DNA from: an uncultured OM182 clade bacterium
GTDB taxonomy: Bacteria > Pseudomonadota > Gammaproteobacteria > Pseudomonadales > Azotimanducaceae
Assembly (NCBI GenBank): GCA_902567095.1
Contig: CACFLG010000009.1
Coordinates: 1-47,806 of the forward strand
Reading direction: 5' to 3'
DNA length: 47,806 bases
The translations under genes and the position numbers were made by a program. A model generated the notes under the pieces. The model ran no database searches. It was not told the origin of the DNA and saw only the letters and a program-made list of their open reading frames with translations. Every line of letters starts with the position of its first letter. Within the stretch, counting starts at the first letter, position 1. Below are positions 17,188 to 27,888 of the stretch, in pieces.

Positions 17188-18351
17188 ATGAGTGATGTAT
17201 ATATTGTTGAGGCATGTCGAAGCGCAATTGGTAAACGTGGAAAGGGTTTAGCGGGTTTAAAACCAGCGGATCTGCTGGGGTTGGTGCAGAAGGCTGCGCT
17301 TAATCGAGCTAAAGTTGCACCTGAAAATATTGATCAAGTCATCGGCGGATGCGTTTCCCAAGTGGGAGAGCAAACTTTTAACATTGCAAGAATCGCGTGG
17401 CTTTCTCAAGGATTGCCTCTCGAAGTCCCCTCTACTACCGTAGATGCCCAATGCGGATCGAGTCAACAGGCGACCTCTATGGCAGCGACGATGGTTGCTT
17501 CAGGTATAGAGGATATTGTGATGAGCTGTGGCGTAGAGATGATGTCTAGGGTTCCTTTAGGTTCAGCTATGAAAGATGGCAACCCAATGGGCGAGGACTA
17601 CGGCAATTTGTATCAACCTACCAGTCAATTTATGGGCGCGGCGATGATCGCTGAAGAATATCAAATAACTCGAGAAGACACGGATAAATTTGGGTTAGAC
17701 AGCCAGAACAAGGCCATCGAGGCTTGGAAGGAGAAAAGGTTTGATCGAGAAATTGTAAAAATAGAGGCGCCCATCTTAAACGAAAAATTTGGGCCCACTG
17801 GAGAGAGGCGGACTGTTGATCGCGATGAGGGGTTGAGAGAGACCTCGCTCGATTCCTTGGCTAGTCTTGATCCTGTTCCGGGACAAGACATACATACCGC
17901 TGGATCAAGCTCTCAGGTCTCAGATGGCGCCGCGGCAGTCATTATGGCATCTCGAAAGGCTTGTGATAGCTTAGATTTGAAACCCCGTGCAAAAATTGTT
18001 GCCACGACCCTAGTTGGAGTCGATCCGGTCACGATGTTAAAGGGTCCTATACCTGCAACAAGGAAAGTTCTGGAGAGAGCCGGTTTGACAATGGATGATA
18101 TTGATATTTTTGAGGTGAACGAGGCTTTTGCTTCTGTGGTGCTTGCTTGGCAAAAAGATCTTGGCGCCGACCCTGATAAAGTTAATGTCAACGGAGGCGC
18201 TATTGCGCTTGGTCATCCCACGGGAAGTACAGGAGCGAGGTTGATTACAACTGCTTTGCATGAGTTGGAACGTCGAGGAGGGAAATATGCCTTGATCGCA
18301 ATGTGTTGCGGTGGTGGCCTGGGAACGGGAACCATTATTGAGCGTCTATAG
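17188..18351 (+). CDS. Acetyl-CoA C-acyltransferase (thiolase)
   Basis: A 387-residue thiolase that either cleaves 3-oxoacyl-CoA with CoA or condenses acetyl-CoA units. The nucleophilic Cys89 is in DAQCGSSQQA, the NEAFAS segment is near residue 312-317, His343 is in GGAIALGHPTGSTG, and the second Cys373 is in MCCGGGLGTG. All active-site residues are present and length is normal. The wording resembles degradative thiolases from lipid or steroid clusters of actinobacteria and proteobacteria (FadA5-like), but eye comparison cannot fix the substrate. GGAG lies about 10 bases before the ATG. Convergent with the P450 gene. Confidence 0.93.
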   Translation: MSDVYIVEACRSAIGKRGKGLAGLKPADLLGLVQKAALNRAKVAPENIDQVIGGCVSQVGEQTFNIARIAWLSQGLPLEVPSTTVDAQCGSSQQATSMAATMVASGIEDIVMSCGVEMMSRVPLGSAMKDGNPMGEDYGNLYQPTSQFMGAAMIAEEYQITREDTDKFGLDSQNKAIEAWKEKRFDREIVKIEAPILNEKFGPTGERRTVDRDEGLRETSLDSLASLDPVPGQDIHTAGSSSQVSDGAAAVIMASRKACDSLDLKPRAKIVATTLVGVDPVTMLKGPIPATRKVLERAGLTMDDIDIFEVNEAFASVVLAWQKDLGADPDKVNVNGGAIALGHPTGSTGARLITTALHELERRGGKYALIAMCCGGGLGTGTIIERL

Positions 18352-18391
18352 TGCTCTTTAAACTCGCTAGGCTTCTATCCTTTTTGAGGTT

Positions 18392-19666
18392 TCAGGCTTT
18401 TTTATCAAAATCGATTTGAAGGCCTGTCAGCCCATGGAGTAACGCATTAGCTGAGAACTCAGGCGGGGGTGCTCCTTCTGAAAGCCTAAAGTTTTCAAGA
18501 CGCTCGAATATGACTCTAAATCCTATGTTCATTTCCCTGCGGCTCAGTGCGGCCCCTAGACAATGATGAACACCTTTTCCAAACGCAACCTGGTCCTTTA
18601 GATTCTCTCTGGTGATGTCGAATTTATAGGGATCGGGGAATTTTTCGCCGTCCTGATTCGCCGATGCAAACCTAGCAAAAAGAATGCTGTCTTTCGGGAT
18701 TTTTATACCATGCATCTCGACATCTTTAGTTGCTCGACGAAACATATTCGATGACGGGCTAGAGTATCTCAGCACTTCTTCAACAAAATTGGAAATAATT
18801 TCTGGAGAAGGGTCCTTCTTTATTAATTCGTACTGTTCTGGATTCTTGGTTAAAAGCCATATTCCCTCAGTCATTGATGCAGCGGTTGTTTCGTTTCCGG
18901 CAACCAAGATTTGGCTCAACATCGATAGGGATTCAGAATTTTCGAGAGGTTTTTCGCCGTCAATGCTCGCGTTAACTATTTTCGAGAGAATATCCTCTTC
19001 AGGTTTTTCCCGTCGCTCGTCCATTCTTTCTACGAAGTATTTTTGGAATTCAATGACGTCTCGCGCAGCGTTCAGAAGTCCCTCTCTGTCTAACTGCCCA
19101 CTTAAGTTTCCAACAAATGCTTCGGTCCATTTCCTGAAAAGCGGGATATCCTCCTCCGGCGCGCCAAGCTGAGATGAAATAACCCTAATAGGAAGGGGTA
19201 TTCCGAATTCGTCTAAAAATTCGCAAGAACCTCTTTCAATGAAATTATCGATTAGTTCATTCGAAACTGCCTCTATGAAGGGCTCCAAAGCATTTAAACT
19301 TTTTGGAGAAAACGCGCTATTTACAAATTTTCTGTACCTGAGCTGAAGCGGAGGATCTTCAGTGAGCATGGTCGGGACGTTCTCATAACCTTCTCGCATT
19401 ATCGCCAGTAGTTCTTCGTCCTCCGATGAGTAAAGTGGTCTGCTAGAGGACAGCATCCTGCTAGAAAAAGTCTCATAATCTTTTGCCATCTCCACGACGT
19501 CTTCGTATCTTGATACGAAAAATATCCCCGAGTTTGGGTCCTGGAAAACCGGGGCTTCTTTTCTTAGCCGCTCGTTCATTAACCAGGGCGATTTAAGAAC
19601 CTCTGGGTGCATAGGATTGATTTGGTGTATCGGACACGTTGCAATTTTTTGTATTTCTTCTGACAT
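18392..19666 (-). CDS. Cytochrome P450
   Basis: A 424-residue soluble bacterial class P450. The I-helix oxygen-activating motif AGNETTAAS is at residues 256-264, the K-helix ExxR is in EEVLRYSS, and the haem-binding loop FGKGVHHCLGAALSRRE places the proximal cysteine at 369. It has no membrane anchor, so it should take electrons from a ferredoxin. Relatives with TEDPPLQLRYRKFVNSAFSPK belong to bacterial CYPs that hydroxylate terpenoids, fatty acids or steroids. The start ATG at 19666 gives the usual CPIH-containing N-terminus. It diverges from the MFS transporter at 19813, sharing a 146-base promoter region. Confidence 0.95.
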   Translation of the reverse strand: MSEEIQKIATCPIHQINPMHPEVLKSPWLMNERLRKEAPVFQDPNSGIFFVSRYEDVVEMAKDYETFSSRMLSSSRPLYSSEDEELLAIMREGYENVPTMLTEDPPLQLRYRKFVNSAFSPKSLNALEPFIEAVSNELIDNFIERGSCEFLDEFGIPLPIRVISSQLGAPEEDIPLFRKWTEAFVGNLSGQLDREGLLNAARDVIEFQKYFVERMDERREKPEEDILSKIVNASIDGEKPLENSESLSMLSQILVAGNETTAASMTEGIWLLTKNPEQYELIKKDPSPEIISNFVEEVLRYSSPSSNMFRRATKDVEMHGIKIPKDSILFARFASANQDGEKFPDPYKFDITRENLKDQVAFGKGVHHCLGAALSRREMNIGFRVIFERLENFRLSEGAPPPEFSANALLHGLTGLQIDFDKKA

Positions 19667-19812
19667 GCTATCTCTTCTATATTTTCTAGCGAGAGATTAC
19701 CATGGAAATCGTCGATGTGGGACCATAATCAGCTATACTGATAGTCAAACGCTAACAGAAAAAACGGTAAAGCAAACTTGATAATTCCCTTTCGAGAGAG
19801 AGTAGCCCCCAT

Positions 19813-21156
19813 TTGGTTTATCACATTGTGAAGTCCTATTCGAATTGGACCCTCTGGTATGTGGTTTTTTTGCTGACTATTGCGGCCACTTTATCTTTCA
19901 TAGATCGACAAATATTGAATGTGATGATAGGACCCATAAAACGAGATTTGGGGGGGCTGTCTGATACAGAAATTTCTTTAATTATTGGACTAGCATTCTC
20001 GACCGTATACTCTTTAACGACATTGCCCCTGGCTAGGATAGCCGACCGGTATAGTAGACGAAATGTTATTGCCGCTGGAATCTTTAGTTGGAGCCTGATG
20101 ACGGCTTTGGCAGGTATGGCAAATTCTTTTTGGCAGTTGTTCACAGCACGAATGGGGGTTGGGATCGGTGAAGCGTCTTTGGGTCCTGCTTCAACCTCAA
20201 TGTTGGCCGATTATTTCGATGAGCATCGTTTGCCCTTCGCTTATGGGATTGTTGCGTCTGCTCCCTTTATTGGAACGGGCTTAGCTAACATAGTAGGTGG
20301 ACCTTTAATCGATTACCTGGAAGCGCAGCCCAAAGTGATTTTGCCATTTTTTGGAGAAATGTTTTCCTGGCAAACTGTGCTTGTGACGGTTGGACTTCCT
20401 GGAATCCTATTAGCCGCAGTGATGTTTACTATTAAAGAACCGCAAAGAGTTGGCGTGAGCGCGGAAAAAGATGAGGGTTTTTCTTACAAAGAACTATGGG
20501 AGTTTTGTCTATCAAGAAAAAAGTTTCTCTCTTTTCTCTTTGTCGCTTACCTCTGTTTATCTATTCAAGGCTTCGCGTTTCTCACTTGGATCGTAGAGTT
20601 TTTTGTCAGAACTCATGGATGGACAAGGACCGAAATAGGTCTTTCATACGGTTTTATAGCCTTGTTTTTTGGTACTGCTGGAAGTGTCTTAGCTGGATAT
20701 TTTGCAGGGTACTTGGTAGCAAAAGGGAGTCCAAATGCACCGATGAGAGTCTGTTTTTGGGGAACTGTTGGTCTAGCACCTTTGGCGATTTTGATGCCTC
20801 TATTAGACAACGCGCATCTAGCGCTCGCGATTGTGGTGCCGATAACATTTTTTATGGGCGTGCCACCAGGTTTGTCGAATGCTGCTCTTCAGGCTATTTC
20901 TCCTAACCGATTGCGCGGTCAGATGATTGCGGTCTATTTGATCTGTGTAAGTTTTTTATCCTATTTGTTTGCTCCTCTGATAATTGGGTTGATGAATGAT
21001 TACGTCTTTGGCCGAGAAGACGCGATTAATCTGTCTTTGTCTTCGCTTGCAGCGGTGAATTATGCAATTGCTATCGTGTGTTTATTTTTGAGTTTTAAAC
21101 CCATGGATCAGGCTATTAAGATGGCTAAAGAATTTACTTATACCTCACCAAGCTAG
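19813..21156 (+). CDS. MFS transporter, spinster-like family
   Basis: A 447-residue carrier with about 12 membrane helices. The first helix carries LSFIDRQILNVMIGPIKRDL and the loop between TM2 and TM3 holds RIADRYSRRNVI, the MFS motif A equivalent; GVGIGEASLGPAS in TM4 is typical of spinster-like MFS proteins that move organic acids, aromatic or terpenoid compounds. The start is a TTG at 19813; a GTG at 19828 is an alternative, and a GAGAGAG tract upstream could serve either. Divergent from the P450 gene, so the two may share regulation and a substrate. Confidence 0.88.
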   Translation: MVYHIVKSYSNWTLWYVVFLLTIAATLSFIDRQILNVMIGPIKRDLGGLSDTEISLIIGLAFSTVYSLTTLPLARIADRYSRRNVIAAGIFSWSLMTALAGMANSFWQLFTARMGVGIGEASLGPASTSMLADYFDEHRLPFAYGIVASAPFIGTGLANIVGGPLIDYLEAQPKVILPFFGEMFSWQTVLVTVGLPGILLAAVMFTIKEPQRVGVSAEKDEGFSYKELWEFCLSRKKFLSFLFVAYLCLSIQGFAFLTWIVEFFVRTHGWTRTEIGLSYGFIALFFGTAGSVLAGYFAGYLVAKGSPNAPMRVCFWGTVGLAPLAILMPLLDNAHLALAIVVPITFFMGVPPGLSNAALQAISPNRLRGQMIAVYLICVSFLSYLFAPLIIGLMNDYVFGREDAINLSLSSLAAVNYAIAIVCLFLSFKPMDQAIKMAKEFTYTSPS

Positions 21157-21159
21157 GTT

Positions 21160-21927
21160 TTAGCGAGGCTTCGCTCCTCCTCCTACTCGAAGGATTTCGC
21201 CGCTAATCCAAGAGGCGGCATCTGAACTGAGGTATATGCAAGCGGATGAAATATCCTCTGGAGTTCCCAGTCTGCCCAGGGGAATATTCCATTCCTCTAG
21301 AATGCTATCTAACTGTGTTTCGTCTTTCCCGATTGCTTTTAACATTACCTCTGTTGGGATTGCTCCGGGCGCTACTGCGTTAACTCGAATATTTGGCGCG
21401 AATTCTGCGGCAAAGGTCCATGTCAAAGAGTTTGTTCCAGCTTTGGCCGCTCCATAATGCGCACTCCCAGGAACTGGACCAGTTCCTGCTCCTGAAGTTA
21501 TATTGATAATAGACCCTTTTTCCATATAACGTTCCGCAGCAAGGCACCCCTCGTATATAGATGTAAGGTTAAGCGCTATGGTTTTATGCCATTCTTCTCT
21601 GGGAAGCTCTTTTGCTGGCATACGAAGAGGAGAGCCTCCGGCATTGTTGATCCAATCGGTTAATTTCCCAAATTCATTGATCGCAGTGCTCCCTAATTTA
21701 TCAAGGTCACTACTTTTTGTTACATCGGCAGTTATAGCTATAGCAGTTCCTCCTGCTTCTCTAATTCTCTGCTCCACTCCTTTAATTTCTTCTGTTCTCC
21801 GAGCGGCAAGAATTACTTTCGCCCCGGCTTTTGCGAAATCTTCTGCGATTCCCTGTCCAATGCCTCTTCCAGCGCCAGTGACCACAGCCACTCTTCCCTC
21901 AAGACTGTATCTGTCAAGAATACTCAT
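21160..21927 (-). CDS. SDR-family oxidoreductase (FabG-like)
   Basis: A 255-residue classical short-chain dehydrogenase/reductase. The NAD(P) site TGAGRGIG is at 17-24, NAG at 95-97, and the catalytic Ser145, Tyr158 and Lys162 are all in place; the C-terminus ISGEILRVGGG is the usual FabG-like ending. Arg at 43-44 after strand 2 suggests NADP(H). It starts 8 bases before the stop of nothing else: the PEP carboxykinase upstream ends at 21936, so both genes are probably co-transcribed leftward. An AGGAG site precedes the ATG. Substrate unknown; 3-hydroxyacyl-CoA or an alcohol is possible. Confidence 0.9.
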   Translation of the reverse strand: MSILDRYSLEGRVAVVTGAGRGIGQGIAEDFAKAGAKVILAARRTEEIKGVEQRIREAGGTAIAITADVTKSSDLDKLGSTAINEFGKLTDWINNAGGSPLRMPAKELPREEWHKTIALNLTSIYEGCLAAERYMEKGSIINITSGAGTGPVPGSAHYGAAKAGTNSLTWTFAAEFAPNIRVNAVAPGAIPTEVMLKAIGKDETQLDSILEEWNIPLGRLGTPEDISSACIYLSSDAASWISGEILRVGGGAKPR

Positions 21928-21935
21928 GCGTTCTC

Positions 21936-23732
21936 CTACGCTACTTTTTTTGCTCGCCTTAGTTTTTCTGTGAGCACGTTCAATTCATTCTCCAGTTCTT
22001 TCGGTACTTTATTTCCATAAGAGCTATAGTAATCACGAATTAACGGTATTTCCTCTAGCCAACCATCAATTTCTACCTTGAGCAGGTTATCCAAGTCTCT
22101 TTCTGAAAGATTCAAACCCTCGAGGTCAATGCTGTTAGGGCTTGGCAAATTACCTATGGGAGTTTCTATAGCGCTTGCCTTTCCTTCAATTCTATCGAAG
22201 ATCCATTTTAGAACCCTTGAGTTTTCTCCAAACCCCGGCCAGACAAAATTCCCTTCTCCATCTTTTCTAAACCAGTTGACGTAGAAGATTTTCGGAAGGA
22301 AATCCTTGTTCTTTTTCCCCATATTAATCCAATGTGACCAGTAGTCAGCCATGTTGTAGCCACAGAAAGGAAGCATGGCCATTGGATCCCTGCGAAGCTC
22401 TCCTATTTTGCCGTCGGCAGCCGCAGTTTTTTCGGAGGAAACTATCGATCCAAAAAAAGTTCCTTGGACCCAGTCTCGAGCTTCATTCACTAGAGGTACA
22501 ACCGTTGCTCGTCTGCCTCCAAAGAGAATCGCACTAATAGGCACCCCAGAAAGTTCTTCCCACTCCTCTGCAATCGCAGGACATTGAGCTGCTGAGACCG
22601 TGAACCGTGCATTAGGATGAGCAGCAGGCTCATTAGACTTTGGAGTCCAATCATTCCCTTTCCAATCGATCAGATGAGCAGGTGCTGGTCCCATCCCTTC
22701 CCACCAGACATCACCATCATCGGTTTCTGCGACATTGGTGAAAATACAGTCTTTTTCTAGACTTCGCATCGCATTCGGATTTGACTCCATCCCTGTTCCA
22801 GGCGCGACTCCAAAAAACCCTGCCTCAGGATTGATAGCATAAAGTCGCCCATCAGGTCTGAATTTCATCCAACATATATCGTCGCCTACCGTCTCCACCT
22901 TCCAATCTGGGATAGTTGGAATAAGCATTGCTAAATTTGTCTTGCCGCAAGCGCTTGGGAAGGCTCCCGCGATATATCTGGAAGTTCCCTCTGGGTTGGT
23001 AAGCTTGAGTATTAGCATATGTTCGGCAAGCCAGCCTTGCTCCTTTGCCATAGCGGAAGCTATTCTCAATGCAAAGCATTTTTTCCCCAAGAGCGCATTA
23101 CCTCCATAGCCCGATCCAAAGGACCAGATTTCTTTCGTTTCAGGAAAGTGAGCTACATAAAGGTTTTCTGGATTGCATGGCCAGATTGAGTCTTCGTCTT
23201 CACTCTCGAGCGGAATGCCAACTGAGTGAACGCAAGGAACAAATTCTCCATCTCGGCCAAGATTTTCAAGAACTTTTTCTCCTACTCTAGTCATAATGTG
23301 CATACTTGCCACTACGTAAGGCGAGTCCGTAATTTCTACGCCGATGTGGGCTATTGGAGAACCAACCGGTCCCATCGAGAAGGGTATTACATACATTACC
23401 CTTCCTCGCATGCAACCTTTAAACAATCCATGAAGAGTGGCTTTCATTGTTTCGGGGTCTTCCCAATTATTATTTGGACCGGCTTCCCCTTCACTCTCGG
23501 AGCAAATATAAGTCCTGCTCTCGACCCTAGCTACATCAGCAGGATCAGAACGAACTAGATAACTGTTGGGTCTTTTTGTTTCATTGAGTTTTCTGGCTGC
23601 CCCGGATTTCAAAAGAAGATTCATCATCTGGTTATATTCTTCGGTGCTGCCATTACATATAACAAGAGAATCAGGCTCACAAAGAGATCTGATTTCTTCT
23701 AGCCAGTCAGCGAGACGCTCGTGTTTCAGCAT
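21936..23732 (-). CDS. pckG: Phosphoenolpyruvate carboxykinase (GTP)
   Basis: A 598-residue GTP-dependent PEP carboxykinase, which decarboxylates and phosphorylates oxaloacetate to PEP for gluconeogenesis. The P-loop PSACGKTN is at about 259-266, the Mn-site and substrate pieces FSMGPVGSP (118-126) and [11 protein letters not shown] (209-219) are intact, and [12 protein letters not shown] follows later. The GTP enzyme is less common in proteobacteria than the ATP form (pckA), which suggests lineage-specific replacement or transfer. Its presence beside acyl-CoA genes fits growth on acids through the TCA cycle. Followed by the SDR after 8 bases. Confidence 0.96.
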   Translation of the reverse strand: MLKHERLADWLEEIRSLCEPDSLVICNGSTEEYNQMMNLLLKSGAARKLNETKRPNSYLVRSDPADVARVESRTYICSESEGEAGPNNNWEDPETMKATLHGLFKGCMRGRVMYVIPFSMGPVGSPIAHIGVEITDSPYVVASMHIMTRVGEKVLENLGRDGEFVPCVHSVGIPLESEDEDSIWPCNPENLYVAHFPETKEIWSFGSGYGGNALLGKKCFALRIASAMAKEQGWLAEHMLILKLTNPEGTSRYIAGAFPSACGKTNLAMLIPTIPDWKVETVGDDICWMKFRPDGRLYAINPEAGFFGVAPGTGMESNPNAMRSLEKDCIFTNVAETDDGDVWWEGMGPAPAHLIDWKGNDWTPKSNEPAAHPNARFTVSAAQCPAIAEEWEELSGVPISAILFGGRRATVVPLVNEARDWVQGTFFGSIVSSEKTAAADGKIGELRRDPMAMLPFCGYNMADYWSHWINMGKKNKDFLPKIFYVNWFRKDGEGNFVWPGFGENSRVLKWIFDRIEGKASAIETPIGNLPSPNSIDLEGLNLSERDLDNLLKVEIDGWLEEIPLIRDYYSSYGNKVPKELENELNVLTEKLRRAKKVA

Positions 23733-23833
23733 TAATTTGGTCCTTTTTGCTAGCGATCAAATAACGATACCGGTGCATCGCATGAAAGCCTCAAGGATAA
23801 CTTATTAGAAGTTTCAAATCGACGATTTGTCTA

Positions 23834-25528
23834 TCAAAGAGCATTTTTTAGATCCAGTTTTTCCCGTAGCTCTCGTTTTAGGAATTTTCCATTCGCGTTC
23901 CGGGGAAGCGGTGACTCACTAAACCAAATGTATTTAGGAACCTTATGTTTGGCCATATGTGAGAAGCAGAACTCCCTAATTTCGGCCACTGTTTTTGTTG
24001 ACCCTGGCACTATATAGATTACCGCACCGACCTCTTCCCCAAGTCTGTCGTCTCGAACACCAAAAACCGAACACTCTGAAATTTCTGAAATTTTATGCAA
24101 GGTGGTTTCAACCTCTGAGCAATAGATATTTTCTCCTCCTCGAAGAACCATGTCTTTTACCCTGTCGACTATAAATATAAATCCTTCCTCGTCGCATCTG
24201 GCTACATCCCCAGTGTGGAGCCATCCATCGTTAATAGCTTCTCTCGTCGCGTCGGGTCGATTGATATATCCCTTAATCACTGGCGCGCCCCTGACCCATA
24301 GTTCTCCGTCATGGCCGTTTGGCTGTTCCGTACCATCGGCATTCACAATTTTTGTTTCAAAAACAGGCATGGCAGGACCACAGCTTTCTGGTTTGTCTAA
24401 AAAAAATATTCCAGCAATGGACGTAATGATGCCGCAGGTTTCAGTCATCCCATAACCCGTGCTTGGGCGAGCCTCTCCCGAAGAATCAATTTTTTCCACA
24501 AGATCGGGCTGCAACTGCGCTCCACCTCCACCTAGATTTAACAGCGAAGAGGTGTCGTACTTATTAAATTCTGGATGACTGAGCAATTCTCGAGACATAA
24601 CCGGCACCCCTGACATCGAGGTTATCTTTTCTCGCTCTATCAGCTTGAGTGCTTCATTCGCATCCCAGCGATACATATGAACTAATTTCCCTCCTGCAAT
24701 CGTAGTCATGTGGGCAACACAATTGTTTGCGGTTACGTGAAACATCGGGGTGGTCACTAGAGCGCTTGGAATGGGAGTGTCTTTTGGGTCGGGTTCGGGA
24801 ACCATCTGAATGCGGCACGTAGCTGACAAACTGAGTTGTCCCGCAAAGGCGAGGTTCATAATATTGTGTACGCATCCCCGGTGAGTCAGTTGAGCTCCCT
24901 TGGGATAACCGGTTGTGCCCGACGTATAAAAAATGCATGCATCATGATCTGGTTCAATATCAACTTCCGGCGAAGCAGCCGAACTTTCCTTCACTTCTTG
25001 ATAGTCTATAACGCTGGGCTGTCCTTTTTCTGTTCTGACTCCTACAACTTTCATTCCTGCAAAGTCGGAGTTAATATCGAAAAATCGCTGAAGACGCTCG
25101 CTATCTGCAAAAAGCACTTTCGGCTTCGAGTCTGAGAGCCCATATTCCATTTCATCTGCGACCCACCAAGCATTCATCCCTACTACAACGATTCCAGTAG
25201 AGACACAGGCCCAGTAGATGAGAATCCACTCAGGATAGTTTCTCATGGCGATGGCTACCCTATCTCCTTTGGAGATGCCTTGATTTCTAAGCCAACTAGC
25301 AACAGAGGCCACTTCTTGGTGAGCTTGATCGTAGGTCCAGCGCTGATCTTCAAAGACAAGATATTCTGAGGCAGCAAACTTCTTTGTTGGCTGCCATATG
25401 TCTTGAAGGTTGCTAGGCGCTTTGTCATAGACACGCATAGGTGACCCTCTCACCTCAATTTCCTTAACAGAAAAAGGGCCGTCTTTTTCGGTAAGTTCTT
25501 CCCACACTTCCTTGTAGATTTTATACAT
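23834..25528 (-). CDS. Acyl-CoA synthetase, AMP-forming
   Basis: A 564-residue adenylate-forming acid:CoA ligase. Motifs are YTSGTTGYPKGA (201-212), TGYGMTETCG in the middle, HTGDVARCDEEGFIFIVDRVKDM with the hinge region, and the catalytic Lys in NGKFLKREL near the end. The long N-terminal stretch before residue 50 and the RGAPVIKGYINRP segment resemble FadD3-, FadD13- or DitJ-like enzymes acting on bulky or medium-chain acids; this subgroup assignment is a guess. Divergent from the class III CoA-transferase gene, with which it may be co-regulated. Confidence 0.9.
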   Translation of the reverse strand: MYKIYKEVWEELTEKDGPFSVKEIEVRGSPMRVYDKAPSNLQDIWQPTKKFAASEYLVFEDQRWTYDQAHQEVASVASWLRNQGISKGDRVAIAMRNYPEWILIYWACVSTGIVVVGMNAWWVADEMEYGLSDSKPKVLFADSERLQRFFDINSDFAGMKVVGVRTEKGQPSVIDYQEVKESSAASPEVDIEPDHDACIFYTSGTTGYPKGAQLTHRGCVHNIMNLAFAGQLSLSATCRIQMVPEPDPKDTPIPSALVTTPMFHVTANNCVAHMTTIAGGKLVHMYRWDANEALKLIEREKITSMSGVPVMSRELLSHPEFNKYDTSSLLNLGGGGAQLQPDLVEKIDSSGEARPSTGYGMTETCGIITSIAGIFFLDKPESCGPAMPVFETKIVNADGTEQPNGHDGELWVRGAPVIKGYINRPDATREAINDGWLHTGDVARCDEEGFIFIVDRVKDMVLRGGENIYCSEVETTLHKISEISECSVFGVRDDRLGEEVGAVIYIVPGSTKTVAEIREFCFSHMAKHKVPKYIWFSESPLPRNANGKFLKRELREKLDLKNAL

Positions 25529-25607
25529 TTACTTTGGCGCTTATTTGAGAATTTTGGTTAAGATATGCGTTCTGAGGTTTTGTTGCAATCAACTGGGAGA
25601 TTTGCCT

Positions 25608-26791
25608 GTGAAATACCTTTTTGATGGATTAAAAGTCGTTGATTTAGCGAGCTTTTTAGCAGCGCCCGGTGCTGCAACCCTATTGGGAGATTTTGGTGCA
25701 GAAGTAATCAAGATAGAGCCCCCTAGCGGAGACGGTTATCGGCGACTTCATGGTAACTGGAAGTCAGATTACAACTGGCAACTTACAAGTCGTAACAAAA
25801 GAGGGCTATCCCTCGATATTCGTTCAAAGCAAGGGAAAAAGGTTTTATTTCGTCTGTTAGAAGAGGCCGACATTTTAGTAACAAACTTCAGATCCGATCA
25901 ATTGACAGATTATGATTTGGATTTTGAGACGCTTCACGAATTCAATTCTCGTCTAATTCTGGCTCAAGTAACTGGATATGGAAATCTAGGACCCGACTCC
26001 AATAAAAAAGGTTTCGATACGACCGCTTGGTTTGCCCAGACAGGTATTATGGAGCTGACAAGGCAGATGAATAATCCTCCGGCTTTCCCTGCCGGAGGAG
26101 TTGGAGATCATTCAACGGCCATGGCCCTTTTTGCCGCAATTCTAATGGCCATGCTGAAACGTGAGCAAACGGGGAAAGGATCCTTTGTCGAAACTTCTCT
26201 TGTTGCAAATGGCTGCTGGGCTAACGGGATGGGGCTTCAGGGTGCTATTTCTGGGTTTGATCTGGGATCTTTCTTACAAAAAAAAACAAGAAGTCCCTTC
26301 GCAGATGTTTACGAGACTAGAGATGGTCGCTACATAACCCTAGTACTGACCGATCCTGAAAGGGAGTGGCCTAGGTTAGCAAAAGCGATGGGACAAGAGG
26401 ACTGGCTTGAAGACGATAGATTCTCTGAGCTAAAAAATTTATTTAAAAACAAGAGCTTGGCAAAGGAGATGTTTTCAAGAAAGATAAAATCAATGCTTTT
26501 AAAGGATATCTGTCTTTGTTTGGACGAATATGATTTAACACATGGAGTAGTGGAGGATCTCACTTCAGTTGTCCAAGATGCACACCTTATCGAGAATGGG
26601 ATAATCACGTCTACGGAATCAGAAGATCCAAATTTTAGATGGACTGTGGCTAATCCCATCAAAGTTTCTGGCGAAATGACTCGGCCTGTTTCAGACCCAC
26701 CATACAAAGGTCAACACACTCGCTCCGTCTTAGAGGAGCTTGGCTTTTCTGCCGATGAGATTGATCAGTTATACTTCGAAGGAGTGGTTTT

Positions 26792-26795
<4 letters not shown>
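25608..26795 (+). CDS. Class III (CaiB/BaiF family) CoA-transferase
   Basis: A 395-residue CoA-transferase that moves CoA between acids through an enzyme-bound anhydride. LASFLAAPGAATLLGDFGAEVIKIE near the N-terminus is the family hallmark, and the catalytic Asp167 is in AGGVGDHSTAM. The GTG at 25608 is chosen because GGGAGA lies 7 bases before it and the protein then begins MKYLFDGLKVVDL as in relatives; a frame open from a TTG at 25545 adds 21 unconserved residues. The gene is divergent from the acyl-CoA synthetase and its last four bases overlap the convergent MDR gene. Confidence 0.9.
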
Positions 26796-27811
<1,016 letters not shown>

Positions 27812-27832
27812 ATAATCAAGCACCCTTAAAAC

Positions 27833-27845
27833 TGATAATTTATCA
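27833..27845. promoter_or_regulatory. Palindrome in the MDR / phosphotransferase divergent promoter
   Basis: TGATAATTTATCA is a perfect inverted repeat (6-bp arms around a central T) placed in the 77 bases between two divergent starts. It could be an operator for a repressor acting on both genes. No regulator gene lies next to it, and AT-rich palindromes of this size can arise by chance. Confidence 0.3.
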
Positions 27846-27888
27846 CAATCTTGGTAACCTTTTGGGGTCAAGCTATGAGGAGAGATTA

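Noticed and set aside
18684-19172. A 162-codon plus-strand frame antisense to the P450 gene
   Set aside because: It mirrors a strongly conserved P450 frame and has the low-complexity Ser-rich look of a shadow frame.
23226-23558. A 110-codon frame antisense to the PEP carboxykinase gene
   Set aside because: Shadow of a highly conserved gene; composition rich in His, Tyr and Ser without a motif.
24492-24500. DnaA-box match TTTTCCACA
   Set aside because: It lies inside the acyl-CoA synthetase coding region and stands alone.
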